Below, piece by piece: positions 1 through 10,819 of a DNA stretch of 56,622 bases. Below the pieces are notes generated by a model. That model was not told the origin of the DNA. It made no database searches and saw nothing but the letters and a program-made list of their open reading frames with translations. Positions within the stretch are counted from its first letter, which is position 1. Each line of letters starts with the position of its first letter. Source of the stretch: Phytomonas francai (lineage: Eukaryota > Euglenozoa > Kinetoplastea > Trypanosomatida > Trypanosomatidae); NCBI GenBank assembly GCA_001766655.1, contig MJCC01000006.1, positions 353,734-410,355 on the forward strand, read 5' to 3'. The position numbers were made by a program, and so were the translations under genes.

Positions 1-389
1 AATATGTAAAGGCAGGGCAAACCAATAGTTAGTGTTGAAACTTCTTCACGGAAATAGGAAGCGGTGAGTAAGGGAACCTCGATGTGTGTGCGTATTTAAT
101 GTTTGAGAAAGAAAGAAGAGTGAAAATTAAGTATTGATGTTAGGGATTTGCTCAAAATAGGAAAGAAACACAGTCGCTGAAGATATCACCGCACATAACA
201 CACAATCTCGTTATTGTTTCGAGTTGGCTAATGCATACTCTATTTATATTCTGAACCAATATTTCAACTCATGGAGGAGATATTTCATTAAATAATAAAT
301 ATACCCTATTATTGAATTACAAATCTTTCCCTTTTGTAATTTAGCCATTTTAAACATTTGTCAAATATAGGCTAATGTGAAACTATCAT
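1..389. other. AT-rich gene-free stretch at window start
   Basis: No gene seen. The sequence is AT-rich with scattered homopolymers. It lies downstream (3') of the leftmost minus-strand gene and may hold that transcript's 3' UTR. Confidence 0.5.
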
Positions 390-980
390 TGGTAAAATAT
401 GCCCCTCGCGGTGAACGCTAAGAAATTTCGTCGATTCGTTCGCCAGGAACTATCACCCCCTCGAGGACAAACGCAAAACCTGAGAATTTTAAGAAATTCG
501 GATCAAAGAAAAACCAGGAGCTTTCCTAGAAGAGCAAGCTTCTCAGAGGCAATGGAAACTACATCGGATCAGATCCTGATCGACTGGGAGACATAGTTAA
601 CGACTACACATATCAGTCCTTAGTGATTTTAGATTTGCTGTCCCTGTGTAAAGCCAGTCTATTCCGCACCTCAAACGGCGATCATCCTGGACGAGGATCC
701 ATCCACTCTTCGCGGGGATGTGTTGACATAAAATTCAAATTAATATGAGGCGATGTACGCCCCAGGGCAACGACCGATTTGCCACTCACCTTCAATGTCT
801 TTCAAAGAACTAGGATACTGCATGATGACCCCAAGTTTACTTAAACACGTCTTTTTTGCATATACTATGAAATCAATAAATGCAGTGAAAGTAGTAATCC
901 GCTTCACTTTAATATATCCTATCAGAAGAAAGGCGAAATGCTGCCCTTGTCATCTCTGGCAAATCAGTTTTCGCTGACCT
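390..980 (-). pseudogene. possible decayed coding sequence just past the FUSC gene stop
   Basis: This stretch is richer in GC than the AT-rich 389 bases beyond it. On the minus strand it can be read as a succession of open segments in changing frames. One segment, about 902-732, reads through peptides such as TTFTAFIDFIVYAKKTCLSK and IEGEWQIGRCPGAY; another, about 510-420, reads KFSGFAFVLEGVIVPGERID. The reading frame of the upstream FUSC gene also continues past its TAG for 23 codons. It could be a decayed C-terminal extension of that gene or a separate relic. Open runs of this length also arise by chance, so the case rests on peptide quality and composition only. Confidence 0.3.
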
Positions 981-3900
981 CTAGGCAACACGGGATCTCT
1001 CAAACTCGTGGATGGCAATCATATGTGGCAATATTCTCCCCATCACTCGTAAAATCAAATCGAAGACAGTCACAATCGCATTAAAGGCCGCGACATCCTC
1101 ATGAGAAAGCAAGGGCTTCGCAGACAAGTGAAAACTCAGCGTGCAAAGGCGCTGAATAGTGTCATCATCGAAGGACTTCGTCGAGCTGAATTCATAGTCC
1201 GGCCGGGGCGACACCATCTTCGAAGAACTCGAATAAGGATTCAATTCACGTTTTTCCTCTGCAGAGAGCTCACGATATGCAGCGAAGAAATTCCTCTGTA
1301 TGTTCCCAGTGACGCGCCTCAGGCTGCGACAGGCTAGCTGAGCCTTCCAAGCCGTGTTCAGGGCATCCTCCATGGACCACTGGAGCGGGGACTCCGTCGC
1401 GTCAATGACGCTCTGAAAAAACCTATGCACAATCTTAGAGGCATCGATCATAAAGGGTCTGATGAGCTCTATAATGTCCAGCACGAGCACACTCGGCGAC
1501 TTTTCGCGTGGGCGGTGGAGCTTTACCATAGTGTCAAGGACAGACTCCTCGAGAGCTGAGATCTCCTTCAGATAGAGAAGCAGCTTCTGGCACGCAAAGA
1601 CAGGGTATTCGCACCCGCGCAACGTGGGCTCCGATTCTGCCTTGGGCATCCAACTCGCGTATTCCTTCAACACCAGCTGCTGCCCTCTGACTGCCTCACG
1701 CGCTACATCAGCAAGAAACTTCGCCTCAAGCCCACACACAGTGATCGGGGCGCATCCAAGCGCAACAATAGACTGTAGCGCGCTGTTCAAGCTAATGAAA
1801 GCCTTGACACGAGCATTCCATAAACAGTGAATTGGGTCCACAGGGAAAATAAGAACACATATCACAAAATAAAGCATGAAGGCAAAAATAGTGTCTATCA
1901 GACGCACGGTCACCATGGCGGGATCTCCAAGAATACTCTGTCCTGTAATTGTTGCCATAGCTGCATACTGCATACAAGAGCCAAAGATCTTGTTCCGAGA
2001 AAAGAAAACATATGAAAAGACAAACGCTGCCGTCAGTAAGGTTTTCCCAGGTATATCATGCATCGAGTTAACAACGAAGAAAGCCGATGTTAACCCGATG
2101 CAAAGCCCAAAAATGTGGTACACACTGGAAAATAACGTCTCTGAAGCTGTTTGCTGGACAAAACGCATCAATATGATGACACTGAAATAATATATTACAT
2201 CACGATCGTAGTAAAGGGCAAAGCCGCATACTGCGGTAAAGGCTGTGGCATACCTAAAGCCGTCCTTCCAAAGGCGTACATCGCGCGGTGTGGCAAGCGT
2301 AAACCGTTTGGGCAGCTCACTCCAGAAGTCATTCCACAAGTCAGCGAAAACAAAATTGAAAGCACGCCTCCACACAGTAGGATATTTAGACACGTCAAAG
2401 TTACGACCTTCAGCCTCCATCCTCTGAATCTCAGTGGATATGTTCACTAAGCTTCTGAGAAAGGATAATGTGTGGAAGTAGGAATTCGTCTCTTCGCGTG
2501 CCACAACTGCGTCCGGAGAGCGCTTCAAGAAGAGCATTTGGGCTTGCTCCCGCTCGATGGTGTCAGCAAGGATGCAAGTCCTGTTGGAGAGAACGGCGTA
2601 GTCTATCTTCGTGGCCAAGTCTACCGGCCGCAAGTGGTCGCCCATAGCCACGAGAATACGCATTACTTCGTTCGCAAGATCCATCGCAGGAAGCCTAACA
2701 CGGTTCTCAAACTCGTTTACATCGCGAGAAATGTACGAGCGCTCCTTACCCTCTAGACGGTGCGAGGCTGCTGATGCCATGATGTATAGGTGTAGCTTGA
2801 TGCACTTCAGCGCACTCAGACGCTCCTCACGAAATGTGTTATCAAGCCCAAACTCACTTATCTCATACTGGATCTCAGTGATAAGCCCCCGTATCCGAGC
2901 CGTCAGGCCATCTATCTTGGTGAATGGTATTTGCATCAATGCGGACCTGCCGTCGATTCTGACAGATGCCCAGTAACTCTTCATTGCGTTCCCAACAGCG
3001 GCACCGTAAAGTTTATGCAGTTGCACCATTGCCTCTGTACATTCATTCCGAGACAAAATCGGGTATGGTAAAAGGGCTGCTACGAACGACATGGCACAGG
3101 CTATCCAAAAATCACGCAAATATTTTATCGAGAATATAACTTCATCTCCCCCAGATAAATGCTCCATTTGCATTACAATGACAATAAGCATCATCATGAA
3201 GCGTTTTGATTGCAGATCCCCCAGTAGATACGCTGACAGAAGTACAAAGAAAAGTGCAAACCACCAAGAGATCTGATGGTGTACAATATTAATTGCATTC
3301 ATGATGACACTCCACAGCAAAACCGGTACTGATGCTTGAAAACATGACACCATTGTATGGCATTGCTTTCCAAGGTTTGGTTGGACGAGAAGAACAACGA
3401 TTGCTGAAACAAGCATTCCAATCGCAAAGAAATTTGTAGTACGTGGATGCATGAGCAGAACGTAGGTCGGAATTGTTGCGAAAACTGTGACACGGAAGGC
3501 AAAAAGAGCATTTTGATAGAAAGCAGAGGACTGAAGAGTTTTTTTCAACGCTACAAACCCCACAGAGTCATCGCTAAGGTCACAATGGCTAACACAGGGG
3601 AAGAACTGTGGAACGGGGGCCGTGGGGTCCTTTGCAGTCTCCATCAGCAACTCGGCGTTGTCGATGGCACCTTTCTGGCCGCCCACCGCGGCACCACCGA
3701 CGGGCCCATCGGTTGCAGCCTCCTCGGGGAGACAGCTGGTAAGCTGCGGAGAGAGGTCGCGGAGGTTGGGGTGCATACTAGATGCACAGGGGTGCTCTTG
3801 GCTGCCAATGATGAACTTGTAATTGTCTATCGGATCGTCTGAGATGCCCCGCGTCTCGGCACCGTCCTTTGAGAACGCTCTAGGACGGAAGCTGAGGTTC

Positions 3901-4349
3901 CGCTTCGACTTGGGTCCCCTCGCGTCGGCTGAAGGGCTGCTTGCCAACCCCGTGCACAGGGGACGGAGGGGTAAGCCCTCATTGCGAAAGCTACGCTCGT
4001 CGGTGCCGATCAAAGACGCCAGACCCATATCCACGACTGGTCCAGAAAAAGTACTGTCGGCATGGGCCTGATACGCCGGTCCGCCGCCTGTAATAAGCAC
4101 GCTCCGCCTCCTATCAGGCTTCACAGGATCGTATGCATCCTGCGAGGTAGGCATGGGCAGCAAGGGCCCCCTGTCGCTGCGTTCGGGTTCACGCGCACGG
4201 CGGTTTGGGCTGTGAGGGCCTGCAGACCCGGGGTAAGGCGCGCCGGTGGCACCTCGATCTGCCAAAGCCGCACCAGCACCCCCGTTGTCAAACGAACCAG
4301 CGGCCAACTCCGCAGGATGTAGGCTGGGCGTCGCGTCCCCACCTCTCAT
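981..4349 (-). CDS. FUSC/aromatic-acid-exporter-like integral membrane protein
   Basis: 1122 residues from the ATG at 4349. The same frame is open up to a TTG at 4403, but that stretch has no ATG and a stop lies just above it. Residues 1-280 are polar and probably disordered. A first cluster of membrane segments lies near residues 282-432 and a second near 697-837; each is followed by a soluble helical region. The segment around YFSVIILMRF and GLCIGLTSAFFVVNSM resembles the FUSC fold of fusaric acid resistance, ArAE and ALMT-type transporters. The duplicated membrane-plus-cytosolic layout fits that superfamily. Substrate and membrane are unknown. It could export organic anions, but nothing in the sequence fixes this. 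The region past its stop may be a decayed extension. Confidence 0.6.
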   Translation of the reverse strand: MRGGDATPSLHPAELAAGSFDNGGAGAALADRGATGAPYPGSAGPHSPNRRAREPERSDRGPLLPMPTSQDAYDPVKPDRRRSVLITGGGPAYQAHADSTFSGPVVDMGLASLIGTDERSFRNEGLPLRPLCTGLASSPSADARGPKSKRNLSFRPRAFSKDGAETRGISDDPIDNYKFIIGSQEHPCASSMHPNLRDLSPQLTSCLPEEAATDGPVGGAAVGGQKGAIDNAELLMETAKDPTAPVPQFFPCVSHCDLSDDSVGFVALKKTLQSSAFYQNALFAFRVTVFATIPTYVLLMHPRTTNFFAIGMLVSAIVVLLVQPNLGKQCHTMVSCFQASVPVLLWSVIMNAINIVHHQISWWFALFFVLLSAYLLGDLQSKRFMMMLIVIVMQMEHLSGGDEVIFSIKYLRDFWIACAMSFVAALLPYPILSRNECTEAMVQLHKLYGAAVGNAMKSYWASVRIDGRSALMQIPFTKIDGLTARIRGLITEIQYEISEFGLDNTFREERLSALKCIKLHLYIMASAASHRLEGKERSYISRDVNEFENRVRLPAMDLANEVMRILVAMGDHLRPVDLATKIDYAVLSNRTCILADTIEREQAQMLFLKRSPDAVVAREETNSYFHTLSFLRSLVNISTEIQRMEAEGRNFDVSKYPTVWRRAFNFVFADLWNDFWSELPKRFTLATPRDVRLWKDGFRYATAFTAVCGFALYYDRDVIYYFSVIILMRFVQQTASETLFSSVYHIFGLCIGLTSAFFVVNSMHDIPGKTLLTAAFVFSYVFFSRNKIFGSCMQYAAMATITGQSILGDPAMVTVRLIDTIFAFMLYFVICVLIFPVDPIHCLWNARVKAFISLNSALQSIVALGCAPITVCGLEAKFLADVAREAVRGQQLVLKEYASWMPKAESEPTLRGCEYPVFACQKLLLYLKEISALEESVLDTMVKLHRPREKSPSVLVLDIIELIRPFMIDASKIVHRFFQSVIDATESPLQWSMEDALNTAWKAQLACRSLRRVTGNIQRNFFAAYRELSAEEKRELNPYSSSSKMVSPRPDYEFSSTKSFDDDTIQRLCTLSFHLSAKPLLSHEDVAAFNAIVTVFDLILRVMGRILPHMIAIHEFERSRVA

Positions 4350-4827
4350 CCGGTGAGCAAATATATTCGCTGAAAACAATCCTAAGCTGCTTCTCGAAAA
4401 CAAACAAGCAAAGAGACGCTTGATGTCCTACTGCTTTCGATTCGATCAGACGCACGAGTATTGCGTCGACCACGCACCGCGTTAGTACGTCAAACTATTT
4501 TCTAAACTGGAGAGAAAACTCTGGCCAAGAACAAAGCGGAGGAAAGGATGCATGTATAAACAGGCACCCGGGAGGGTAAAAGGAATTTTGGAAGTTGTCG
4601 CCGCAAAAACAAACTGGGGTGTTGGCTGCACCGTTAGAATAACAACGCTAGCAATATGCAAAGTGTATCGCTCCATTTATGGATAATAAGGACAGCTATA
4701 TGCTATCATAGTGGTCTATGTAAACTGTGTATCCGTTAGTAGATCTATATATGCATGAATTATGATCCGCATTTTTTTATAAAATTTCTATTTTAGAGGG
4801 TAATATATGTAGTACAACTAAAACGTT
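4350..4827. other. intergenic spacer
   Basis: No gene supported. It would hold the 5' leader of the FUSC-like gene and the 3' UTR of the 277-aa gene. The part next to the leftward gene is richer in GC than the rest. Confidence 0.5.
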
Positions 4828-5661
4828 TTACAATTTCTTTCTGCATGCCATTTTAGAGAAGAAATCAGACAATTTTAATTGCTGTTTTTGCGTAGATCCA
4901 CCCTCTGCAATACCGCATGTAATGACACGGGACACAGAAGACGGCGTTGTAGACTTTTTTGTTTCATTCACAGAGAGCGAAAGAGAAAGACCTGAAGGAA
5001 GGATGGTATCATTATTATAACTTTGAACCTCGAACTCTTCACATAACGACCGCTCAATTTTTTTTGTTGATTTCTCCGCCTCAATACTGTCAAGTAATGT
5101 GCCAGATGGTTGAAACGAGACATGAGATGCATCTTCACTTGCCAATGGAACACATACCACAGTTTTTGAAAAGGAATTTAAATTTTTTTGAACTGGTTCA
5201 TTGTTATAGGTGTACTTACAAACATCCCTAGCGTTGTTATCATGTTTAGCATCAAGACAATGACTAGATAAACATTCTTTGGGCTGCGTTCGGCACTGAT
5301 TTCCCATTAAATCTTTTGTTCCATGGTAATTTTGCTTCACACACTCGGTACCACACTGAATAGGGTCACCCGAAGTAGCTTCTGCAGAATCGCTTTTCAA
5401 TGTGTCTCTATGGAAAGGCGAACCAAGTAGGCAGGCATTCACCCCCTTATCAAATGTGGGGCGCGCAGTGGGAGAGCTGTACATGAGGAGGTCCATCTTC
5501 TGTATTCCATCACCACCCTTTATGTTAAATAAGGCAACTGTAGATGAAATGGAACCAGGCAGAGAAGAGCTCATTAATGCCTTGGACTGCAATTGGTCTT
5601 CAATTTTTCTCACCTTATATAATGGTAAGTATTCCTCATCATCATCGAGCAAAAGGGCCAT
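4828..5661 (-). CDS. unknown protein with a C-terminal PCNA-interacting (PIP) box
   Basis: 277 residues, AT-rich coding, Ser/Thr/Asn/Cys-rich and without any domain I recognise. The last 20 residues carry a textbook PIP box: Q261-x-x-L264-x-x-F267-F268, in the context KQQLKLSDFFSKMACRKK, flanked by basic residues. PIP boxes dock on the PCNA sliding clamp; a copy at the very C-terminus is typical of POLD3-type subunits, some nucleases and PCNA-associated factors. The N-terminus is acidic (LLLDDDEEYLP). That it binds PCNA is an inference from the motif. A nuclear role in replication or repair is the natural hypothesis; it might be a divergent POLD3-like subunit, but the rest of the protein does not show this. 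Confidence 0.65.
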   Translation of the reverse strand: MALLLDDDEEYLPLYKVRKIEDQLQSKALMSSSLPGSISSTVALFNIKGGDGIQKMDLLMYSSPTARPTFDKGVNACLLGSPFHRDTLKSDSAEATSGDPIQCGTECVKQNYHGTKDLMGNQCRTQPKECLSSHCLDAKHDNNARDVCKYTYNNEPVQKNLNSFSKTVVCVPLASEDASHVSFQPSGTLLDSIEAEKSTKKIERSLCEEFEVQSYNNDTILPSGLSLSLSVNETKKSTTPSSVSRVITCGIAEGGSTQKQQLKLSDFFSKMACRKKL

Positions 5662-6151
5662 ATATTTTTTTTAGAGGGTGGGAGTGGGAGGGCTATTTAT
5701 GTAATAGATTTCAATAAGATCCTATGTCTATATCTTTGCAAAAAAGATTCAAATATATTATTTATCTTTACTAAGAAAAAAGGGAAATTGCTCTGTAGTC
5801 CCCTCAGTTGTAAAGTTTTAGTAGAAATAAAAGAATTAATCCAGATTGATACACTTATTTTGTGAAAACAGGATACATAAATATATACCTATGCAGCAAA
5901 GTGCTTTAAGTACAAGATCAAGAAATAATAATAAATTGATTGGTACAGGAAAATGGAATAAACTCGTAGATGCGAGTGTGATTTTTTTAAATGTATCTAT
6001 ATAAGTCTAAATGTGAAAAGCATAAAAAATGTGTAGCATTTTATATAACTTTTTTTTCATCGATTTCGCCGCCTCACTTCACCCACACCAATATTGTGCA
6101 GACGTTTTCTTGAAAGATGAAAAGGTTGGCACCTTTTCGGGAATGAAAATA
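5662..6151. other. AT-rich intergenic spacer
   Basis: Nothing gene-like seen. It contains T-rich runs next to both genes. Confidence 0.5.
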
Positions 6152-6844
6152 TCAGGGTGAGCACGTGTAGGATTCGGAAGGCGTATACGCTGGAGCTCCA
6201 CCAAATCCTTTGAACTCAGGTGGCGTACTGAATAAGCAGCTCGAATCCTTTGGTGGTCGTGCGGTCGAATCAATAAGACCACCAGTAGTAGAAAGGGTAC
6301 CTTCGAGGTTCAAACCTGTTCGAAGTGCACCAGCAGGGGTTTCAGGATCTACTGCCGCAGGTGTCAAGTGAATTAGTTGCTGCACTTTATCGATTAAATT
6401 TTGGCAAGGCGGAATATCCCTCCTCTCAAGTGAGGATGCGGGTTGAGCGAGATCCTCGAAACCTGCATGTAAACTTGCTGAATTGATATTTCTGGAATGT
6501 GAATCTCCTGATTTATTGGATACTGTGGCTTTATTATTTTCATCATCAATGTATGTGATCATAGCACCCTCAGTAAACTTTTTCGGATCTACTTGAACCT
6601 TCATGGAGTGGCAGGTGGGAGGGTTGTCGCTGAGAAGTGATACAATACGCTTAATTTCGTTCCTGTATAAGCGATTAAAGTCTGCTGAACGTTCAGGCTG
6701 AAGGGCAAATTCAGCGAGTTCTACAGGTATGAGGTACTGTGTCTGTAATGTGTAGTTAATACGACTTAAATGGTGTCTCAATAGCTCTGAATCTCTAGGA
6801 AGAACACGCAATCCGTCGAAGGGATCCGTACCTTCTAGAAACAT
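6152..6844 (-). CDS. conserved-looking hypothetical protein, 230 aa
   Basis: Starts at an ATG at 6844. The first 75 residues look like a folded helical domain (PFDGLRVLPRDSELLRHHLS, then an Arg/Asn-rich helix ending in IKRIVSLLS). The remainder is polar and low in structure. I do not recognise the family. Codon use is AT-rich, like the PIP-box gene next to it. Near the C-terminus another frame (6282-6079) is also open and reads plausibly, so a frame error close to the end cannot be excluded; the shorter reading is kept because it is uninterrupted. Confidence 0.6.
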   Translation of the reverse strand: MFLEGTDPFDGLRVLPRDSELLRHHLSRINYTLQTQYLIPVELAEFALQPERSADFNRLYRNEIKRIVSLLSDNPPTCHSMKVQVDPKKFTEGAMITYIDDENNKATVSNKSGDSHSRNINSASLHAGFEDLAQPASSLERRDIPPCQNLIDKVQQLIHLTPAAVDPETPAGALRTGLNLEGTLSTTGGLIDSTARPPKDSSCLFSTPPEFKGFGGAPAYTPSESYTCSP

Positions 6845-7719
6845 CGGTATAAAAGCGTTGGAGTGTTTATGTTATTTTATTACTCTTCCTTCTACACACA
6901 AAACAAAAAGGAGGAAAAAGTCTTGACACTATGTATTCACTTTTATTTACCCTGTTAATTTATTAAGAAAATAAATGGAATCTTCACACTTTGTACTAGG
7001 GAATAGCATAAAAAATTATATGCGTAAAAAATAGTCTATATTTAAAAAAAGAGGGTAAAGATGAGTACAGAAAGTCTTAGCAACGGCTACGTGGCATGTA
7101 CCTTTCATTCCTAGAGATCACCTTTGAAAGAGGGAAAAAAATCCAGTGCTAGTAAGTTACAATGTGGTATAATATGTACACACCAGAAAATGATAATAGA
7201 TGCCATGAAAATGTCATCACAAACCACAATAGGTTGGGAAAACAACGAATACCACCCACACGCAAACGAGTCTATTGCTCTGCACAATATATAAATCTGT
7301 GTGTCAGTATATATATATCACTTGATATTTTTTTTAAGAATACATATTTCTCATCTTAATCAAAATCAAATTTAACAAGAAAAAAATTTAAAAGTAGATG
7401 CAGACTTTAACGGACAGATAAATACTGTATCTTACGGAATTTCGCTATCTGATCCCTAAATAGTAAAGTGACATTCATATATATTGATAGTGCGTTGTTT
7501 TTTGAATTTTGCATAACTGAAGAGTTTGTTAAAAGGTTGTAAAATAAATAGATAAGGATGAGAGCAACGAAGTAAAAAGACAAAGAAAATGCGCTTTGTG
7601 GCATTTTTCACACAGTATTTTTATTTATTTCATCACGAACGATGGTAAGATTTGTGTTTAATTTCATTTCCACCTCTGAACGAAGAGAAAGTCGAGAAAT
7701 TCAATCATTTTGAACCTTT
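6845..7719. other. AT-rich intergenic spacer
   Basis: No gene supported. Very AT-rich, with short TA runs around 7300. It separates the B55 gene from the 230-aa gene. Confidence 0.5.
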
Positions 7720-10236
7720 TTACGACTTTTTACTCTTTGCCTTTCCTACGCGCTCGAACATGTAAACCATTTGCCCATTTTTGGACACATAACTGAAGCG
7801 CTCCCCACCAGGGGTTAGCGCGATGCTCAAGACCTTATTTGTAAACGGCTCTGGGATCTGGTCTAGGCCCCCCTCAGAACAACTAGAGAGCTTTTTGCTC
7901 GAAGCACTGTGAGGCTCTGCCTCTGTAGGCCGCAGGGACGACCGCTCCCACGCTGAAATCAAGTTACCCTCTAATTCCTTTGGGTTAACCCTCCCACCGA
8001 GGGCTGTAGAGACGGGCCCGACAAAGGGATCGACACGATAGTGCACCATCGTCTCCGTCGAGTTCACCACAGTTGAGAGCGGTTGCCATACCGCCACGGC
8101 GCCATCGTAGAGTCCCGTAACCACGGTGCCCGACACATCATCAACGGAAACAGGGAAACGATCGAAAATAGAGTCGTGGCGGTAGAGTGCATCTAAATAA
8201 GGTGCAATATAGTCCATGACAGGAACCATGTCACATGGTGTCGCGGCTTTACGCAGATCCCATAGCTTCAAGCTTAGGTAATCTCGTGTGACTATGTGAT
8301 CTGGGGACAGAAAAGCAGCCGCGGATATGCCGCAGAGGATCTCGTCGTAAGCAGAACAGCTTGTTGGGTTCTGCTGGGGTGTGATTTGGGTTGTAATGGC
8401 GTATTGCCGCGTCTCGCGCGAAGGTGGGTGACGCAGATCCCCAAGGTTAAGTATGCCAGAGCTTCGACTCAGCAAAAAAAGGCTGCCATGGTTAGGGTGA
8501 AAACAAGATGCTGTGATAAGCTCCTCAATTTCATCCAGCAGCCCAGAACGAGGTTGAAGATCCACAATGCAAGTAGGCTTAGTAGTGTCAGGCGCCTCGA
8601 AGTGCCACCAAAAAACTTGCAAATCCTCAACACTCATGAAGGTCTCACAGTCCGCTGAGACGCTCAAAGACTGAATGCTATTTGCCAGGGGTCCGTACTC
8701 TTTGATAGGTAGTATATTCGTTTGTCCATGGCTTCGAGGGAAGTGTCGTGTGTCAAAAAAAGCTTCATCGAGAACCGTACTCATATAAGGAAACGCGTCA
8801 AGCACGCTGATGCCCTCACGACGGACTTGGAACAGCTTGATGACGCGGTCGTTCGCGGAGAGATACGTTATCCTATTAGGCGAGCTTAACGGGTTGACAA
8901 AAGTGAGGCACTTTATGTACGGCTCGACAGCGACTGACGTGAGGGCGTTAATCGATTTAATGTGGGCCTTGTGCCGATGTCGTCGCACCACATCATGCCC
9001 CCAGATGGTACGTGTACTGTCTAACGTCGCTTTGGAGCCTACGAAATGACCTACGCTACTCACGTTTAAGTTATTCTTACTATGCAAAGTTTTAGTGTGC
9101 CCGCTTCGGCGTAACTCGTGAGCGCCATGAGTTTTGTGCTTACATCGCTGTTCCTTACTACCCCTGGATGAGCTAAGAAGTAATTCAAAGTATTCGATAT
9201 GACCATTGCAGTCTCCTAAACACACCGCTAGAGATGGCATATCATTCGCAGGATCGTACAAGACAGTCATAGCAAGCGCTGTCACGGATGGTGGATCCGG
9301 TTCCCCCAGATGAAAAGGGTCATTAAAATCTCTCTTTGAAATACTATCGCTACCGGGAAAAAAATCCTCATGAGCACTAAAACAAGAGGGAAAGGTTGGT
9401 TCCCTGAAATCAAGACTCAGGATATGACCACTCTGACCCCCAGAAATCCCCACCCTATCAGGCGAGCTAGCACTGAGGTGCTGTGGTAATAGTTCTTTAC
9501 TAGAGTTACCCACAAGAAAGGCGCAGCCACCAGTGGGGCTAACAGGTGGCGCTATAGTGTTTGCACTTTCCCTCCCCTCAGACAAATGAGAAACAGAAGA
9601 TGAGTCCTCCAGAGGATAGTTTAGTGACTGGCCGCATTTAAAAGTTCCTGTGCTCCTTCCCACGGTATGATGCAGCTTCCATTCAAACCTACGAATGCGC
9701 TTTAGCACGTCATCCTGTGGGTTGAGCTTAAAAACATTTTTTACACATTGCGGAGATGTCAAAACAACCGGTGTCAGTGTCACAGAGTTCGGTTTTCTCT
9801 TTTCTGGGGAATTCAAGCTCACCTTTAGGCGTCGCGTGCCCTCTTGGGAAGGGACGACTTGGGTCAATGGGCTTCGGATCATCGTAGAATTCCCCGTGCT
9901 AGTCTCATCGACCAACTCGCAGTGGAAAACATAGGGCTTTTGAAAAGCCTCAATAGATGTATGGGATCCATGGTTCGAAGACAATAGATGCTCATATTCA
10001 TCTTTAGGATACACTGAACCGTCGTCGCTACCTACGATTGCTGTTGAAGAAAAGTGCACCGGACTACCCCTACCATCACAACTAAGTGGACTCGTTACCG
10101 CACATTCTGAGCGAACCTCATTTGTCGTATGTGAAACATGAGCCAAGCAGCTTTGCTGAGATTTTTCCTCAGAGGGAAAGTCTGACAACGGAGAAGTCGA
10201 CAAACGCCTCACTATTGTGGCTCCTTTCCTCTTCAT
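7720..10236 (-). CDS. divergent PP2A regulatory subunit B (B55/PR55) WD-repeat protein
   Basis: 838 residues, about twice the length of animal and yeast B55 (roughly 450). The second half follows the B55 beta-propeller in order: YLSANDRVIKLFQV, SLSVSADCETFMSVEDLQVF, ITASCFHPNHGSLF, a GDLR segment, TRDYLSLKLWDLR, and LYRHDSIFDRFPV followed by VVTGLYDGAVAVW. The TRDYLS-WDLR block and the 'H-D-S-I-F-D-R-F' block are hallmarks of PR55. B55 gives substrate choice to the PP2A A/C core in cytosol and nucleus, for example in mitotic exit. The first 300 residues are Ser-rich and unlike B55, and there are long insertions between blades (near 9050-9190 and 7860-8000). Start is the ATG at 10236. Confidence 0.8.
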   Translation of the reverse strand: MKRKGATIVRRLSTSPLSDFPSEEKSQQSCLAHVSHTTNEVRSECAVTSPLSCDGRGSPVHFSSTAIVGSDDGSVYPKDEYEHLLSSNHGSHTSIEAFQKPYVFHCELVDETSTGNSTMIRSPLTQVVPSQEGTRRLKVSLNSPEKRKPNSVTLTPVVLTSPQCVKNVFKLNPQDDVLKRIRRFEWKLHHTVGRSTGTFKCGQSLNYPLEDSSSVSHLSEGRESANTIAPPVSPTGGCAFLVGNSSKELLPQHLSASSPDRVGISGGQSGHILSLDFREPTFPSCFSAHEDFFPGSDSISKRDFNDPFHLGEPDPPSVTALAMTVLYDPANDMPSLAVCLGDCNGHIEYFELLLSSSRGSKEQRCKHKTHGAHELRRSGHTKTLHSKNNLNVSSVGHFVGSKATLDSTRTIWGHDVVRRHRHKAHIKSINALTSVAVEPYIKCLTFVNPLSSPNRITYLSANDRVIKLFQVRREGISVLDAFPYMSTVLDEAFFDTRHFPRSHGQTNILPIKEYGPLANSIQSLSVSADCETFMSVEDLQVFWWHFEAPDTTKPTCIVDLQPRSGLLDEIEELITASCFHPNHGSLFLLSRSSGILNLGDLRHPPSRETRQYAITTQITPQQNPTSCSAYDEILCGISAAAFLSPDHIVTRDYLSLKLWDLRKAATPCDMVPVMDYIAPYLDALYRHDSIFDRFPVSVDDVSGTVVTGLYDGAVAVWQPLSTVVNSTETMVHYRVDPFVGPVSTALGGRVNPKELEGNLISAWERSSLRPTEAEPHSASSKKLSSCSEGGLDQIPEPFTNKVLSIALTPGGERFSYVSKNGQMVYMFERVGKAKSKKS

Positions 10237-10819
10237 CTGTTCTAAATGTGTCTAATTTTCAAAAAAAAAACGTAATCATAGACAGGTAAACATAGATAAA
10301 CAAAACAATATTTGTGAATTTAATAGATTTAGGGTAAATCCTTTTCAAAAAGACCTATTAAATGATCGCGGTTAGAATAAGCTAGGGTTTAAAAAAAAAC
10401 TCAAATACATTTTGACAGTAATAATAACATATGCTTTCACTCCAGGCAATTGCCTCTGATCGGAAAAAAAGAATAAGGATACTGATAACAATAAAAAGAC
10501 TAGGGAGGGGGGATAATAAGAGGAACAGAAAGGTGAAACGTATCTTTGCATCAATTTCTTTTTTTCATGTTTAGATAAACTAGAGAGCATAAAGTTCCGT
10601 CTTTGGTACAATGACGCAATGATTGTACTCGATGTTATATCTCAAACACTGTAGAAAAAGACAAAATTCATTTACTCAGTTGATCCAGTGACTTCTCTAT
10701 GTTAATGGAGATTCATTAAATAAAACCTTCCTCCTCTGTATATGTATATATGATATTGTGTTCTATGTAATCTATAACCGATCATATTTTGACTCTTGTT
10801 CTTTCTTAAATAAGATTTT
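10237..10819. other. AT-rich intergenic spacer
   Basis: No gene supported. It holds purine runs on the plus strand (pyrimidine tracts on the coding strand) near 10490-10530 and a homopolymer at 10260-10270. Confidence 0.5.

Noticed and set aside
6079..6282. Alternative C-terminus for the 230-aa protein
   Set aside because: Would need a frameshift; the main frame is already complete, though an error cannot be excluded.
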